DNA of 64,000 bases from Rhodocyclaceae bacterium UBA2271 (GTDB lineage Bacteria; Pseudomonadota; Gammaproteobacteria; Burkholderiales; Rhodocyclaceae): contig DDXB01000053.1 of NCBI GenBank assembly GCA_002347405.1, positions 93,928 to 157,927 on the forward strand. Reading direction: 5' to 3'. The translations under genes were made by a program, and so were the position numbers. The notes beneath the pieces are model-generated. The model searched no databases, was not told the DNA's origin, and was given only the letters and a program-made list of their open reading frames with translations. Below are positions 7,409 through 14,461 of this stretch, piece after piece. Positions within the stretch are counted from its first letter, which is position 1. Each line of letters starts with the position of its first letter.

Positions 7409-8136
7409 TTAAACAGTTCCTGCAATTCAGCTACGCGGTCCAGCCGCGCCTGACTTTCCCACCATTCCGGGAGCTTGTTGACTGCGTCGTCACGTGCGGC
7501 ATCCGGTATTTCGGCAATCATCGCGGCAACTTGTTCCCCGCTGATTGCCCCCAGGCTGGCGGTAACCGTCATCATCATTGTAGCCTCGAATGATTGTAGT
7601 GCCAGCAGCAGATGCGCCGTTGCCCCGGTATTGCCGGACTGGATCGTTTCACGCGGGGTTCTGCCTGGGAATCCGCCGCGCCAGAGCGCGCGCGAGAAGT
7701 CGATATTGATGACCGTCCAGCGATTGTCGAATGGCGAGCGGCGAAACAGCAGGTTGTCGGCGTGCCGGTCGGGGTTGGCCAGAAAGGCGTCGAGCAGGCA
7801 AAAACGGGCGATATGGATTTTACAGGCAAGGAATGCCTGCTGGCGCTCATCAACGTCGAGGCGGGTGAATTGCTGCACACCCGCTTCCCACCGCGATCCG
7901 TAGCCGAGTCGTCCGTCCTCGAATTTCAGCCAGGCACTGGCCGGCACGGCGATGCCGAGTCGCGCGCTCAGGCTATAGGCAATGCTTTCGGCGGCTGGCA
8001 GGTTGGGCGCATCCGGCGTCGGCAGCTTCGCCACATAGTCCATGCCATCCTTACCGGCGACAAAGCAGGCGCCATCCGCCGAGTTGTAAGGCGATGCGGC
8101 GTGGATGTAATCGACATCGACATGTATCAGGCTCAT
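7405..8136 (-). CDS. HipA-like Ser/Thr kinase-fold protein
   Basis: A 243-residue protein. NPDRHADNLLF (residues 121-131) matches the HipA catalytic loop D-x-H-x-x-N, and INIDFSRAL (143-151) is the metal-binding segment, here DFS. A lysine in YVAKLP (residue 37) could bind ATP. It is about half the length of full HipA and lacks the N-terminal subdomain, as in the HipA_2-type family. The start overlaps the repressor gene by four bases and the end overlaps the DUF3037-like gene, so all three are co-expressed in the lysogen. Substrate unknown; toxin, signalling or defence roles are possible. Confidence 0.82.
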   Translation of the reverse strand: MSLIHVDVDYIHAASPYNSADGACFVAGKDGMDYVAKLPTPDAPNLPAAESIAYSLSARLGIAVPASAWLKFEDGRLGYGSRWEAGVQQFTRLDVDERQQAFLACKIHIARFCLLDAFLANPDRHADNLLFRRSPFDNRWTVINIDFSRALWRGGFPGRTPRETIQSGNTGATAHLLLALQSFEATMMMTVTASLGAISGEQVAAMIAEIPDAARDDAVNKLPEWWESQARLDRVAELQELFK

Positions 8137-8483
8137 TTGCTGCCCGTGGTGGTCTTTATCAGGGCGTTGAATGCCTTGGCCTGCTCGTCCGTGAGGCTGC
8201 CTGACTTGGCGGCTGCGGTGATGGTGGCGAGCAAAGAGGATACATCCGGAGTGATTTGATTGTCAGTTTCTTGGTCTAGCCAAAGCGTGTCAAGGTTTAA
8301 CTTTATCTCGATCGCTCGTGCGCTTTCTTCCTCCATACCTTGTCCGCCTTTTCCGACTCTAAGCCAGCGGTGGACATGAGGCGGCTTCATTTCCATGGCC
8401 TCTGCGAATCTGAGCTTAATTCCTCCGAAGCGCTCGTTTATAAGCTGCTGAAGGCGTTGCCGACGAATATCTTTTACGTTCAT
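8133..8483 (-). CDS. Probable prophage repressor (HTH, CI-like)
   Basis: A 116-residue protein starting MNVKDIRRQRLQQLINERFG. A Cro/CI-type helix-turn-helix spans about 20-45 (IKLRFAEAMEMKPPHVHRWL). There is no S24 peptidase domain, so RecA-stimulated self-cleavage is not expected and induction must work another way. The start at 8483 is chosen because the longer frame runs over the rightward promoter. It is transcribed away from the Cro-like gene and followed by the HipA-like kinase and DUF3037 genes. CCATGCAGGTAT half-sites at pL and pR are its likely targets. Confidence 0.8.
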   Translation of the reverse strand: MNVKDIRRQRLQQLINERFGGIKLRFAEAMEMKPPHVHRWLRVGKGGQGMEEESARAIEIKLNLDTLWLDQETDNQITPDVSSLLATITAAAKSGSLTDEQAKAFNALIKTTTGSK

Positions 8484-8534
8484 AGGTCGGATGTTGCCAA
8501 TACCGTAACCGTTTGGGAATTCCCTGTGAGGGTA

Positions 8535-8563
8535 TTGACAGACAATAACCATGCAGGTATCTT
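8535..8563 (+). promoter_or_regulatory. Rightward early promoter pR with operator half-site
   Basis: TTGACA (8535-8540), 17 bases, TATCTT (8558-8563). CCATGCAGGTAT (8549-8560) overlaps the -10. The predicted start lies a few bases before the ATG at 8573, so the first message may be nearly leaderless. A weaker inverted half-site (TTCCCTGTGAGG) lies just upstream. Confidence 0.75.
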
Positions 8564-8572
8564 GCGCAAACC

Positions 8573-8845
8573 ATGGAACTCAAACCCTACCTTCTTTCCA
8601 TGCCGATGCCAGAGCGCACGGCATTTTCCGCGCGGTGCGGCACGACGTGGAACCACCTGCGCAACATCGCCTATGGCCAGAAGCCCTGTGCCGACGAGTT
8701 GGCCGTGTCGATCGAAAAGGAATCCGGCGGCAGCGTCACTGTTTCCGAAATCAATCCTGAATTCGCTGAGCTGCTGGCGGCAACCGGCTATGTGAAAGTC
8801 GGCGCTGGCGAGACGCCATGCGCCATTCAACAGGAGGCGGTGTGA
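8573..8845 (+). CDS. Cro/YdaS-like HTH regulator
   Basis: A 90-residue protein. PMPERTAFSARCGTTWNHLR followed by AYGQKPCADELAVSIEKESG and VSEINP is the usual layout of the small YdaS/Cro family of phage regulators. It is the first gene of the rightward operon and diverges from the repressor gene, as cro does from cI. The C terminus (YVKVGAGETPCA) is encoded by a copy of the dispersed motif (8795-8815), so the repeat has become part of the reading frame. It probably competes with the repressor at the shared operators. Confidence 0.8.
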   Translation: MELKPYLLSMPMPERTAFSARCGTTWNHLRNIAYGQKPCADELAVSIEKESGGSVTVSEINPEFAELLAATGYVKVGAGETPCAIQQEAV

Positions 8846-8847
8846 TG

Positions 8848-9201
8848 TCACGACCATTTCCGCACGTCCAGTGCGCGCCACGCAGCGTCGAAGATCGCCG
8901 CTTTGGCGCACATGAAAACGATGGTGTCTCCGTCATTAGCGGCCGCGATTGCCATTTCGATCCGAGCCGGGGTTGTTGCCTCGGTGGCGATCTCGATTCT
9001 GCGAAATTGGCCTTTCAGTCCGTGGATGGCGACCGCATTGTCGAGCATTTCGATACATGCGCGACCGTGCTCGCTGGTGGCGTTGCTGGAAAAGTCACCA
9101 ACAATGACAGCGACAGCCAGATGCTTGTTTCCGGTCTCAATGATGGCGACCGGGAGGGTGGCGTCCCCGTCATTGTGAAATGGCCATGCGCGTCGTGTCA
9201 T
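8848..9201 (-). CDS. Hypothetical protein, leftward
   Basis: A 117-residue protein starting MTRRAWPFHNDGDATLPVAI. The start at 9201 has a GGAG ribosome site. It has an alpha/beta pattern (LAVAVIVGDFSS; IEMAIAAANDGDTIVFMC; AIFDAAWRAL). Codon third positions are GC-rich on this strand, which favours it over the opposite-strand ORF. It ends two bases from the end of the Cro-like gene and points against it, so it is expressed separately. No family recognised. Confidence 0.65.
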   Translation of the reverse strand: MTRRAWPFHNDGDATLPVAIIETGNKHLAVAVIVGDFSSNATSEHGRACIEMLDNAVAIHGLKGQFRRIEIATEATTPARIEMAIAAANDGDTIVFMCAKAAIFDAAWRALDVRKWS

Positions 9202-9275
9202 AAAGATTCTCCATGTGTTGTGAAGCCGATTGATTGGTCTGCGTTCGGGAATAGGCCAGTGATTCTGCATCCTGA

Positions 9276-9300
9276 AAAAGTCGGCGCTGGCGAGACGGCG
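9276..9300 (+). repeat. Dispersed motif copy, part of a longer local duplication
   Basis: AAAAGTCGGCGCTGGCG then AGACGGCG. The segment 9277-9327 also resembles 8795-8845 beyond the motif: both continue to a TCAAyAGGAGGCGGyGT block. Confidence 0.75.
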
Positions 9301-9348
9301 GCCGTAACTCAATAGGAGGCGGCGTAGCCCGCCAGAAAGGGAAATTCC

Positions 9349-9441
9349 ATGCGAACCAAGATCGCCAACCTGCTGCGGAGTCTCGCGGCAAAAATCGATG
9401 CACTCGCCAAGTTGCATCCCAGCGAGGTCGCTCATGGCTAG
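9349..9441 (+). CDS. Small phage ORF
   Basis: A 30-residue ORF (MRTKIANLLRSLAAKIDALA onward) preceded by an AAGGGA ribosome site. The sequence is an amphipathic basic helix. Short proteins of this style occur in phage early regions. It lies in the gap between two leftward genes, so it does not conflict with them. Function unknown. Confidence 0.4.
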   Translation: MRTKIANLLRSLAAKIDALAKLHPSEVAHG

Positions 9442-9494
9442 CCTTCTATCGTCTTTGCCGCCGTGGGACGGCGTCCCACGACTGGATCGGTGGC

Positions 9495-9758
9495 TCAGTG
9501 AGCTTGGCCAGCCTGCGGAGTGCCGGAATTGCGCACAAGGCTTATGGCTTTCTGAATCATTTGCGAACGAACTTCGTTCGGTGTTTGACGGGCAAACAGC
9601 GCTTCTAATCGCTCCAAGTTCTGCGCCAGCACGTCGGCATTTGTCTGGCGGGCAGTTGCTGTGGCAAGCATGGCGAACGCTTGTTCTGTCGCTACGTGCA
9701 GTGTTTCGTGGCGGTGCTTGAGTTCGGCGATGAGCTGCGCAGTAAATTTTTCGTCCAT
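9495..9758 (-). CDS. Hypothetical helical phage protein
   Basis: An 87-residue, almost wholly helical protein starting MDEKFTAQLIAELKHRHETL, with heptad-like hydrophobic spacing suggesting a coiled coil. The start at 9758 has an AAAGGA ribosome site. It is probably in one leftward transcript with the 8848-9201 gene. No family recognised. Confidence 0.65.
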   Translation of the reverse strand: MDEKFTAQLIAELKHRHETLHVATEQAFAMLATATARQTNADVLAQNLERLEALFARQTPNEVRSQMIQKAISLVRNSGTPQAGQAH

Positions 9759-9856
9759 GGCCAGTCCTTTCGAGTGGTGTGGTGAGTGGAAACATCATTC
9801 TATTCGTCATGGGCTGGCCTCCTTCTCCTCCTCCTCCGGCACCGCGCCGGAGTTTC

Positions 9857-9897
9857 AAGCTGTCGGTGTGACAACCACACCGACAGCTTATTTTTTT
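9857..9897 (+). terminator. Strong rho-independent terminator
   Basis: AAGCTGTCGGTGTG (9857-9870) pairs perfectly with CACACCGACAGCTT (9876-9889), followed by A and seven T. It would stop rightward transcription before the CII-like gene unless antitermination operates. Confidence 0.85.
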
Positions 9898-9912
9898 GTT
9901 CGATTTTTGGCT

Positions 9913-9939
9913 GTACCTACGAGTACCTAAATTAGGTAC
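9913..9939. promoter_or_regulatory. Palindromic operator-like site
   Basis: GTACCTAA (9923-9930), A, TTAGGTAC (9932-9939) is a perfect inverted repeat. A further half-site GTACCTA lies at 9913-9919. It sits directly upstream of the ribosome site of the CII-like gene, so a regulator probably binds here. Which one is unknown. Confidence 0.55.
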
Positions 9940-9953
9940 AGGGAGGGAATGCG

Positions 9954-10328
9954 ATGCAAAGCGCACTGTTTCACGAAAGAATTGAAGATGCCCTGGATGA
10001 GGCAATCCGGATGTGTGGCGGACGCAAAAAGGTCGCCTGCGAGATGTGGCCGGAAAAGCCTCAGCGCGAAGCGCACAATCTGATGGATGCTTGCCTGAAC
10101 CCGGAGCGCCGCGAGCGCTTCTCGCCAGCGCAGGTGTTGTACATCGCCAAGCGCGGTGCCGAGGCCGGCTGTCACGCGGTCATGCACTACATGGCCGCTG
10201 AGTGTGGCTATGAGATCAAACCGATCACCAAGGCCGAAGAGCTTGATCGCCTTGCCACGGTGGTCGAGCAGTCGGCAAAGACGCTGGCCGCAGCGTTGGC
10301 CAGTCTGGAGCGGATCCGTGCCGCCTGA
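9954..10328 (+). CDS. CII-like phage regulatory protein
   Basis: A 124-residue protein starting MQSALFHERIEDALDEAIRM. The layout, CGGRKKVACEMWP ... NLMDACLNPERRERFSPAQVLYIAK followed by a helical tail with repeated leucines, resembles the phage regulatory CII (CP76-like) family: a DNA-binding region then a helical oligomerisation segment. A GGGAGG ribosome site precedes the ATG and a palindrome lies just upstream. Its position before the replication gene matches lambda cII. Family assignment is moderate; binding targets are not visible. Confidence 0.6.
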   Translation: MQSALFHERIEDALDEAIRMCGGRKKVACEMWPEKPQREAHNLMDACLNPERRERFSPAQVLYIAKRGAEAGCHAVMHYMAAECGYEIKPITKAEELDRLATVVEQSAKTLAAALASLERIRAA

Positions 10329-10332
10329 TTCC

Positions 10333-10395
10333 ATGACGATAGTCGATCTCAAATTCAGGGGCCAGATCACGCGCGAGGTGATCGAGGCGCCATGA
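10333..10395 (+). CDS. Possible leader-type small ORF
   Basis: A 20-residue ORF (MTIVDLKFRGQITREVIEAP) whose stop overlaps the ATG of the primase/helicase gene (ATGA). The ribosome site is weak. It may serve translational coupling or be a genuine microprotein. Support is limited to the overlap. Confidence 0.3.
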   Translation: MTIVDLKFRGQITREVIEAP

Positions 10396-12782
10396 CCGAA
10401 AAGAACAATAAAAGGGTACGCCCGCAGATCGATACGTCGGCGCTTCTGGCTAATGTCGACATCGTTGCCGAGATCGCCAAGCGCGTGCCGCTGAAAGAGA
10501 GCGGCGCTGAGTTCGAGGCCTGTTGCCCTTTTCATGATGAGAAAACCCCATCGTTCAAGGTGTCGCCTTCAAAACAGTTTTATCAGTGCTTCGGCTGTGG
10601 CGCGCATGGCGATGCGATTAAATTTCTTCAGGAGTACGAGGGGTTGACGTTCGTCGATGCTTGTCGTGCTCTTGGTGCCGATGTGGCAGTGTCGGCAGAG
10701 GCGGAACAGGTCGCGACGAAACCGAGACAAAAGAGTGAAAAGGCGGCTCGCCCTGTGTCTGAAGAGAATCGCACCGAATGGCACCCGATCATGCCTGTGC
10801 CGGATGGCACGCCCGAGCCCCCACTGGCGCATCGCTATCGAGGTAAGTATTCCCATCGTTGGGAGTATCGCGATGCCGAGGGCCGCCTGCTGGGTTACAC
10901 GTGTCGCTTCGAGAAGTCGAGCGGCGGCAAGGAGATTTTGCCGCTGACATGGTGCCGGAGTGTGAAGACCGACGAGTTTGCCTGGGAGTGGATTTCGTTC
11001 CCGGAGCCGCGCCCTCTGTATGGGCTTGACCGGCTGGCGGCGCGACCTGATGCGTTTGTGCTGGTGGTTGAGGGCGAGAAGTGCGCAGATGCCGGCCAGG
11101 GCGAGTTGCCAGAATTGGTGGTGGTGTCATGGCCGGGTGGCGGCAAGGCGGTCGGCAAGGCTGGCTGGGCGCCGCTGACCGGGCGCAAGGCGGGTGGCTG
11201 GGCCGATTGCGACGCGAAGCGCGAGATTTTGACGCCGGACGAACGCAAAGAAGGCGTCGATCCGCTATCGAAGCCGTTGCTGGCCGAGGATAAACAGCCT
11301 GGCGTGCGGGCGATGGCGAAGGTCGGCGACCTGGCACTCGGACTGGGTGGTCGCTGGTGGGATGTGAAGATTCCCGCGCCCGGCGACAAGCCCGACGGCT
11401 GGGATATCGCCGATGCCATCGACGCGGGTATGCGCGGTGACGAGCTGGCTGAGTATGTCCGTAACAATCTGGTCGAGCGCAAGGCTTCAGAGCTGGCTTC
11501 TACCCCTTCCAAGGCTGACGCAGGTAGGGAGAAGAAGGGGCCGTTCATTCCTGGACTGATCTGGGGTCGCGACGGCCTGAAGAACTGTCTGTCGAACGTG
11601 TATCAGATTCTGGCGCACCGGCCTGAATGGCAGGGGGTGGTTGGCTTCGACGAGTTCTCGCTGTGCATCGTCAAGCGTAAGCCGCCGCCGTTTGCCGAAG
11701 GCTGCGTTGGCGAGTGGGATTCGACTGACGATTCACGCACGGCCATGTGGCTGGCGCAGCTGAATCCAGACTGGACGTTTACGCCCTCCTCAGATCTGGT
11801 GGCCGAGGTAGTCGAGGTGCTCGGCCGGGCGCATAGCTTCCATCCGGTGCGCGATTATTTGAGCGGCCTGAAGTGGGATGGCACACCGCGGCTCGAATCG
11901 ATGCTGGCGGATTTCGTCGGCGCGCCCTGCACGCCTTACACGATGCGCGTCGGTAAGTGGTGGTTGATGGGCGCGGTCAAGCGCGCTCTGACGCCAGGTG
12001 CCAAGTTTGACTATTGCATGGTGCTGGCTGGCCCGCAGGGCAGGAAGAAATCAACTTTCTTCAGTGCGCTTGGCGGATCCTGGTTTAGCGATTCCGACCT
12101 CGATCTTGGCAGCAAGGACGGCATGTCCGGCTTGCGTGGGGTCTTGATCCAGGAGTTTGCGGAGCTGGGTTCGTTGGCTCGATCTGAGGAGAAGAAGCAG
12201 AAGAGCTTTCTGTCGCGCTCGGTCGATCATTACCGCCCGGTCTATGGCCGCCGCGAGATCAAAGCGCCCCGCCAAGTGGTGTTCTGTGGCACGACCAATG
12301 AACATGAGTGGAACAAGGATCCGACCGGCGGCCGGCGCTTCTGGCCGGTGGATTGCCTGTTTGATGAGATCGATGTTGCGGCCCTGACGGAAGTGCGCGA
12401 TCAGATGTTCGCCGAGGCACTGCATTACGTCAAGCAAGGCGAGCGCTACTGGCCGTCGCAGGAGGAGCAGCGTCTCTTCTTCGACCCAGAACAGTTGCGC
12501 GTCGAACAGCAGGACAGCTTGATCGATGCGGTGCATGATTGGGTGTGGGCGCGCGTGGCTGATTTCTCGATCTACGACGTCGCCGCCGACTGCTTGAAGC
12601 TCGACGCTTCGAAACTGACGCGCGATCTGCAGACGCGCCTGGGCATTGCCCTGCGCAAGCTGGGCTGTGCGCGGGTGGAAAAACGTAATGGAATGGTCCG
12701 GTACTGGTACAAGCCTCCCGTCAAGAATGAGGCGTCGTCGGTGTCCGGCAGCGATGAGGAGGCCGAACATGTTGGCTTCTGA
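10392..12782 (+). CDS. Phage primase/helicase: CHC2 zinc finger, Toprim, VapE ATPase
   Basis: A 796-residue replication protein. The CHC2 zinc finger is complete (C45, H48, C66, C69). A Toprim segment with VVEGEK lies at 225-230. The C-terminal half is a VapE-type (virulence-associated E) ATPase: LSGLKWDGTPRLESML near 490, Walker A GPQGRKKST at 547-555, then IQEFAELGSLARSEEKKQKS and the FCGTTNEHEWNKDPTGGRRF sensor region. Primase and helicase activities in one chain are typical of temperate phages that lack DnaB- or O/P-type proteins. A repeat-rich noncoding region follows and may be its origin. Confidence 0.93.
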   Translation: MTEKNNKRVRPQIDTSALLANVDIVAEIAKRVPLKESGAEFEACCPFHDEKTPSFKVSPSKQFYQCFGCGAHGDAIKFLQEYEGLTFVDACRALGADVAVSAEAEQVATKPRQKSEKAARPVSEENRTEWHPIMPVPDGTPEPPLAHRYRGKYSHRWEYRDAEGRLLGYTCRFEKSSGGKEILPLTWCRSVKTDEFAWEWISFPEPRPLYGLDRLAARPDAFVLVVEGEKCADAGQGELPELVVVSWPGGGKAVGKAGWAPLTGRKAGGWADCDAKREILTPDERKEGVDPLSKPLLAEDKQPGVRAMAKVGDLALGLGGRWWDVKIPAPGDKPDGWDIADAIDAGMRGDELAEYVRNNLVERKASELASTPSKADAGREKKGPFIPGLIWGRDGLKNCLSNVYQILAHRPEWQGVVGFDEFSLCIVKRKPPPFAEGCVGEWDSTDDSRTAMWLAQLNPDWTFTPSSDLVAEVVEVLGRAHSFHPVRDYLSGLKWDGTPRLESMLADFVGAPCTPYTMRVGKWWLMGAVKRALTPGAKFDYCMVLAGPQGRKKSTFFSALGGSWFSDSDLDLGSKDGMSGLRGVLIQEFAELGSLARSEEKKQKSFLSRSVDHYRPVYGRREIKAPRQVVFCGTTNEHEWNKDPTGGRRFWPVDCLFDEIDVAALTEVRDQMFAEALHYVKQGERYWPSQEEQRLFFDPEQLRVEQQDSLIDAVHDWVWARVADFSIYDVAADCLKLDASKLTRDLQTRLGIALRKLGCARVEKRNGMVRYWYKPPVKNEASSVSGSDEEAEHVGF

Positions 12783-13055
12783 GCGCGCCAGGTGGGGAAG
12801 GTTGGGAGCAGGTTGGGAACCTGCAAACCCGCACCAGATGGGCTTCTTCCTAACCTTCCTAACCTTCCCAACCTGCTTTCTCCCCGCCCGCACAGGCGCG
12901 CGTACACGCGTATGCACACGCCCGCCCGCGCTCGCGCGCACGCACGCACACCTGCCTCTTTCAACGTTAGGAAGGTTAGGAAGGTTAGGAAGAAGGCCGC
13001 CAGTACAGGCTTGCAGGGTTCCTAACCTCTGCCCTACCTCGGGAAGGTTGGGAAC
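12783..13055. repeat. Repeat-rich noncoding region, candidate phage origin
   Basis: About 270 bases without a convincing gene. The unit AGGTTAGGA or GGAAGGTTGGGA occurs many times: near 12792-12812 and 12967-12990, near 13040-13052, and as the complement CCTAACCTTCC near 12850-12872. The centre (about 12896-12952) alternates purine and pyrimidine (CG/CA/TG), which favours Z-DNA or strand opening. Direct and inverted iterons just after a primase/helicase gene suggest an origin, but this is inference. Confidence 0.5.
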
Positions 13056-13307
13056 ATGACCGGCACAGAGATCAACCGCATGCGCCGTTGCTTCCGGGTG
13101 GCTGCCGTCTGGGAAGGTTGGAGCATCGCTGAGCGCGAAGAAATCAGCAACGAGATCCGCTTGGCCATCGATGCCAGTGATCCGGAGATACTCGCCTGCT
13201 GGGCGGCCTGGCTTGAGGATATGTCCTGCCTGCAGCGCATGGGCGAATTATGCCGCGCCGCCGAGATGCGCATCAAGGCGGACGCCGGCCAACGGAGGGC
13301 GGCCTGA
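13056..13307 (+). CDS. Hypothetical phage protein
   Basis: An 83-residue protein starting MTGTEINRMRRCFRVAAVWE, helical with several Trp and Cys residues (ILACWAAWLEDMSCLQRM). The GGAAGGTTGGGAAC before the ATG supplies a ribosome site that is also the last iteron-like unit. It lies between the origin-like region and the late-gene regulator. No family recognised. Confidence 0.6.
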   Translation: MTGTEINRMRRCFRVAAVWEGWSIAEREEISNEIRLAIDASDPEILACWAAWLEDMSCLQRMGELCRAAEMRIKADAGQRRAA

Positions 13308-13323
13308 TGGCGCTGCCGTTCGT

Positions 13324-13479
13324 GTGGATGTATCGCGTCCAGCCGAGGTTGCTGAGCGCATGGAAGCGCTGCGGCCGCTACTCAAGCGCGGCGAGGAACT
13401 TGAACTGCGCAACAAGCGCCGGCGCATCCGCCGGCTGGTAAAGCAGGCCATGGCGCGCCAACTCAAAGGACAGCGGTGA
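13324..13479 (+). CDS. Small basic phage protein
   Basis: A 51-residue ORF with a GTG start ([20 protein letters not shown]) and a strongly basic C terminus ([18 protein letters not shown]). The frame is protein-like while the overlapping frame is not. The start is uncertain because the ribosome site is weak. Its stop overlaps the GTG of the next gene (GTGA). It could bind nucleic acid; no family recognised. Confidence 0.5.
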   Translation: MDVSRPAEVAERMEALRPLLKRGEELELRNKRRRIRRLVKQAMARQLKGQR

Positions 13480-13895
13480 ACGAGGGTATTGAGGTTTTAT
13501 TGTCGATCTGGGGGCGCTGGGCCATCAAGTGCGCCAGCGGTGCGCTGGGCTATCCGAGTGTCTCGCCGATGTTCCGTGATGCGCCGAAGACCGATGCCTT
13601 CGGTTCGGCCGTGCCGATGGGCTATGCCGAGCCGGATATCCTGGCTGTGGATGCGGCGGTGATGCGGCTGCCAGTGCTCCACCGTGCGACGGTCATCGAG
13701 TTCTATCAGCGCGGCGGGTCGCGGCGGGCGGTGGCTGCCAGGCTTGGGATCACCCACCTGACGCTCGGGAAATACCTGCGCGCTGCCGTGGAGAAAATAT
13801 CTCTTGACATGGAGTTTCAATGTAACCAAAATACGCAGCAATTCGCTAGAGTGTGTAATTGCGTCACAGCGAAACAACAACCCGCCAAGGCCTAG
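13476..13895 (+). CDS. Probable phage late-gene regulator (sigma region 4-like HTH)
   Basis: A 139-residue protein with a GTG start coupled to the preceding ORF. The segment [20 protein letters not shown] followed by [20 protein letters not shown] and [13 protein letters not shown] has the spacing of a sigma-70 region 4-type helix-turn-helix. This is common in phage antitermination or late-control proteins sitting just before the packaging genes. Its last codons overlap a terminator hairpin. Direct function (antiterminator or activator) is inferred from position. Confidence 0.6.
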   Translation: MNEGIEVLLSIWGRWAIKCASGALGYPSVSPMFRDAPKTDAFGSAVPMGYAEPDILAVDAAVMRLPVLHRATVIEFYQRGGSRRAVAARLGITHLTLGKYLRAAVEKISLDMEFQCNQNTQQFARVCNCVTAKQQPAKA

Positions 13896-13910
13896 CCGAA
13901 GCGGGTTTTT
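13879..13910 (+). terminator. Rho-independent terminator
   Basis: AACCCGC (13879-13885) pairs with GCGGGTT (13901-13907) followed by T. It overlaps the end of the regulator gene and precedes the HNH gene. Confidence 0.7.
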
Positions 13911-13918
13911 TGTTGCCA

Positions 13919-14299
13919 ATGCCAATCTCAGCACCGCGCCCCTGCCGTCATCCTGGCTGTAGTCAGTTGGTGCGTGATGGGTCTGGCTACTGTCAGGCAC
14001 ATAAGCGAGCAGCAGTCGGGTCGTTCGCCGATCCGGCGCGCGGCAGTCGCCATGATCGTGGCTATGGAACCGACTGGGACAAGCGCCGCAAGCGCATCCT
14101 CGCAAGAGATTGCGGCCTGTGCCAAGAGTGCAAGCGACAAGGCAGACTGACGGCGGTAGGCGGAAAGCCTTATACAGCTTGGGTCGATCACATCGTGCCA
14201 AAAGCTGAAGGCGGTACTGATGCCGACAGCAACCTGGAAACGCTTTGCCGGCCATGCCACACAGCGAAGACCGACAAGGAAAAGAACCGCGGTAGGTAG
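13919..14299 (+). CDS. HNH endonuclease beside the terminase genes
   Basis: A 126-residue protein. The N terminus carries CRHPGCSQLVRDGSGYCQAH, a small zinc-binding motif. The HNH core is LARDCGLCQECKRQGR, then VDHIVPKAEGGTDADSNLE and LCRPCHTAKT, with the catalytic His in VDHI. In HK97-like phages, an HNH protein encoded next to the terminase is needed for cos cleavage. The start at 13919 gives the standard length. It lies upstream of terS with a 162-base gap that could hold cos. Confidence 0.88.
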   Translation: MPISAPRPCRHPGCSQLVRDGSGYCQAHKRAAVGSFADPARGSRHDRGYGTDWDKRRKRILARDCGLCQECKRQGRLTAVGGKPYTAWVDHIVPKAEGGTDADSNLETLCRPCHTAKTDKEKNRGR

Positions 14300-14461
14300 G
14301 GGGCATCAAATCTCTACACCCTCACCGCTCCGGACCGAGCGCCTAGCTAAATTTTTATGTGCGGGAGTTTCGGGGAGGGGGGGGGTAGTCATCCCTCCAG
14401 ACGTCTGCATTGATTGGATACCGAACCGCCTCTGGGCGGTTTTTCATTTTACGGAGCCGCC
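14300..14461 (+). other. Noncoding gap between HNH and TerS genes, possible cos region
   Basis: No gene is visible. It contains a G-run (about 14374-14388) and a terminator hairpin AACCGCC (14424-14430) with GGCGGTT (14435-14441) and T run. The position matches where HK97-type phages have cos, but no cleavage site can be recognised by eye. Confidence 0.4.

Noticed and set aside
8845..9315. Plus-strand ORF with AGGAGG and a TGATG coupling to the Cro-like gene
   Set aside because: The minus-strand gene 8848-9201 has better codon use and an alpha/beta pattern; the plus translation is Asp/Gly/Ser-rich and its ribosome site belongs to the repeated block. Not excluded fully.
9398..9721. Plus-strand ORF overlapping the leftward helical gene
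   Set aside because: The minus-strand product is a regular helical protein with a good ribosome site; the plus product looks like its complement.
12783..13055. CRISPR array
   Set aside because: Units are about 9-12 bases, in both orientations, without uniform spacers; no cas genes.
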